Below, piece after piece: positions 61,501 to 64,000 of a DNA stretch of 64,000 bases. The position numbers were made by a program, and so were the translations under genes. The stretch's first letter is position 1; each line of letters begins with the position of its first letter. This DNA comes from Rostratula benghalensis (lineage: Eukaryota > Chordata > Aves > Charadriiformes > Rostratulidae), in the NCBI GenBank assembly GCA_013399305.1, contig VXAI01000179.1, positions 111,030 through 175,029 of the forward strand, in the 5' to 3' direction. The notes below the pieces were generated by a model. It worked only from the letters and a program-made list of their open reading frames with translations, did not search any database and was not told the DNA's origin.

Positions 61501-64000
61501 ATGTTTTATCTTTATTGAAAAAGAAAAAGACAAAACAACCAACAACCTCCCCTCAAAAGAAAAATTAAAAATAAAATAATAACTTAATAAATTTTGAGAA
61601 TGCTAAAACTCTCTTGCCATTGATGAGTGTTACTCACTGAACCAACAGAGCTGAGGCCACCAGACTTACCTCTGTGAGTAACTTGTGGATTCATACTCCC
61701 ACTGGTGAGCAAGCTTGACCTGTGTGTAGCACTCTGATTACTTTCTCTCCTTTAATGACTCACCATAGGGAAACAGCTTATCAGAAGAATGGCAGAAATT
61801 TTGCAAATTTGATGGTGTTTTTGTTTCCCATCACTGTCAGGGAAAAAAAAAAAAGAAAGAAAAACAATGAAAACATAGAACCATTTAATTCAGTTCTTAT
61901 ACTGTGGAATAAACCTTGAGTTCATGTAAAGTAGTAAAATCAGTGGAGTTTTGCTGACTTGCCCCAGATGAGAATTTGTTCCAGTGTATTTATATGTAAA
62001 AATCACACAAACACACTATGTGGATGGGGTTATATGTGAAAATCAATATTAAATTCATCATATTTAGCTGCTACAGACCACAGTGAACACTTGCTCTCTA
62101 ATGGTTAAATGCCCTTTGGATCTGAAGCCCTTTGATTTATTGGAAGAAACCTGCTGGGCAGAACATACTGTAGAGCTGATTAATGTCAGCTTCTGTCATC
62201 AGTTTCCACTTAGATTCTTGGCCAGCTCTGACATCTCCTCCCTGAAGGATCCAGAAGAATTTGAGGACTGATCCAAGAGCTTTACTGGCATGGGATTTGC
62301 AGAATGTGGTGCTTGCAAAATAAGGAAGATGAATGGAAGTAAAATTCCATGTTCTCTACTGGACTTGTTTCTTTAACTCATTTCTCTGGAGAAAGAGACC
62401 AATGCCAGGACCACACCAGCAAGGGAAACAAATCAATAGCATGTTCACTGGTTTTGTTACAGATGTCTTGCATTTCCTTTGCTGCTTTATATGCTCCCTC
62501 GTAGCCTGTCAAACTGGAAAATGACTGCAGTGAGAATGCAGAGCTACCATAGCTGTCTAGATTTACACTCACCATTGTACAAGGAAACTTATGAACTACA
62601 AACCAGTTGGTAGTCCATACCATTTTAGAGAGGATAAGCCCATATCTGAACAGGGCTAATAAAAAGTGGCAGCCACTGTGGTTTGCAGGTTGATCACTCA
62701 CAAGTAGCATGAACTTTTTTAACATTAGAACACAACCACCTCTGTCTTTTCCCCTCACCCTCCCTAAGGGATGATGGCTGTATATGGCAGATGATTTTCT
62801 TGTGTTCATTTTGACACATTTCCCTTGCAGTTTCTCATTTGGAGAAAATGACTCTTACATTTCTTCTGAGCATAGAATTCTCCTGTTGCTCATCACCCAC
62901 ATGGATACTCCTGCTACAGGCATCATATATTACTATAAAAATCCTAACAGTGCTGTACCCATTGCTGAACACATTCTCACTGGCAAAAGGAAGTATGAGT
63001 GAACAGTCAAATGATGAAATATTAAAAACATCAGAGTATAATTAGACAAAGTATTATGAGGTTCTGGAAAACTTAAAACAGGGAAATGAGCTGTCCTAGA
63101 AGTCACTTTTAAACTTCTAAGAAACCAGACTACAACCCTTCTAATAACTTAAAGATAGGATTTCCTGTCCTACATCTCACAAATGACAACCTGATTTGTC
63201 AGAAATACTGTCATCTGGATTAAGAATATTACACTGCTCTCCTTTAGAGGACATAACATTTTCCTGTTAGCAATTTGCAGTGATGAAACGAGTCTAACAC
63301 AGGCTAGGTCCCTTTTCCTTCTCCCCCGCTCACAGTGAATTTGGTGCTTTCCAAAATGAGCTGTAAAAGAAAGGCTACACAGAGCTGGAAGCCTTTATTT
63401 AGTTCCTTGCTTTAATTTACAACAAGTAGTGAGTCCAAAAATATAATTTGTCCTGATGGAAAACCAACACAGTATAAACTTCCACGTGGTTAATGTGACC
63501 ATTACATTTCTACAGCATAAAGTGCTTCTACTTTTGTATGCAGCTCTGGTGGCTCAATGCAGAGATTAAAGAATTGGGGTTTGTTGGCTATCAGTAAAAG
63601 GAGAAGTTAATGCGATTACAATGCACAACGGGGGAAGAAATATAAAAAAATAATTACCAGGGAAAGCTGGCTTATTATCTATAACAACAGCTTTGTGGAT
63701 GGTACCAGTTTAGAAACAGGGGGGACACATGTTTACAATGAAGTAATAAATGAATGGAAAGAAACAGCAATGAAGGTGACAGATTTTCCATCTCTTGATA
63801 GCTTCAGAGTGCAAAACTGGAAGATATACATTAGCTGATAACTCATCTTTCAGCTTGGTATCAGGATAACCGGAGAAAATCAAATAGCCTGCTACATACA
63901 GGAAGTTAAATTGGATAAAGCCACCTTGCCTTATTTATGAAATCTTTGAAATAAGAAGTGACAGTTGTAATTGAAAAATAGCTAGATAAAGCTTTGTCAG
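61501..64000. other. AT-rich non-coding DNA to the window end
   Basis: No transposon or gene recognised. The longest open frame in the window (143 codons, minus strand, 62378-62809) is here; it has no recognised domain and its length is within chance expectation. Short A-rich low-complexity DNA lies near 61.84-61.87 kb. Confidence 0.6.

Noticed and set aside
62378..62809. 143-codon open frame on the minus strand, the longest in the window
   Set aside because: With roughly 39-40 percent GC, a rough estimate gives about 0.5 frames of this length by chance in 64 kb over six frames. No domain, signal peptide or splice context was recognised.
1..64000. CRISPR arrays, bacterial or phage operons, rRNA or tRNA genes, an undescribed multi-gene system
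   Set aside because: No regularly spaced repeats, no runs of adjacent long genes and no conserved RNA signatures. The content fits bird non-coding DNA with retroelement fossils.

Overview
This window is vertebrate nuclear DNA, almost certainly from a bird. It is AT-rich, has no recognisable multi-exon gene, and is punctuated by many fragments of the CR1 LINE family. These carry the avian CR1 3' signature (a run resembling GATTCTGTGATTCTGTG or its complement) and reverse-transcriptase remnants with typical CR1 motifs such as HLGHN, RTRGNG, NRLPREV and VRPHLEYC. Three solo-LTR-like segments are also present, two of them resembling the ERVL-type LTRs common in birds. The order of bird cannot be fixed from sequence alone. 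No rRNA, tRNA, CRISPR array, bacterial operon or phage gene was found.

Layout. 1-8.3 kb is unique non-coding DNA with a CAG repeat, a CA repeat and a pair of hairpins. 8.3-11.2 kb holds two CR1 fragments in opposite orientation. Each has, on its 5' side, a copy of the same unclassified coding-like segment. 12.15-13.1 kb holds two minus-strand CR1 fragments in a row, the second interrupted by an A/C-rich expansion. 13.1-21.5 kb is unique, with a G-quadruplex motif. 21.49-21.89 kb is a candidate solo LTR with a near-perfect 6-bp flanking repeat. 24.0 kb is a short CR1 tail. 24-34.3 kb is unique, with a 47-nt alternating purine-pyrimidine tract and a second G-quadruplex motif. 34.3-34.9 kb is a minus-strand ERVL-like solo LTR. 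36.15-36.34 kb has a 17-bp perfect inverted repeat next to a CR1 tail. 38.8-40.6 kb looks like an old, highly diverged CR1-type LINE, followed at once by a younger CR1 (40.7-41.3 kb). 41.3-51.7 kb is unique. 51.7-54.6 kb contains a minus CR1, a 1.4-kb plus-strand CR1 and a plus-strand solo LTR, with a 32-nt sequence shared between the CR1 and the LTR flank. 59.8-61.5 kb is the longest CR1 copy, in minus orientation and spanning most of the RT domain.

No genes work together here; every recognisable reading frame belongs to decayed retroelements, broken by stops, frameshifts and deletions. Other open frames (up to 143 codons) are about what chance predicts in 64 kb of this composition. The window may be intergenic or lie within a large intron; it does not show which. 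I saw no novel functional system. The points most worth checking are the inverted coding-like pair, the 32-nt duplication, the three LTRs and several structure-prone tracts.
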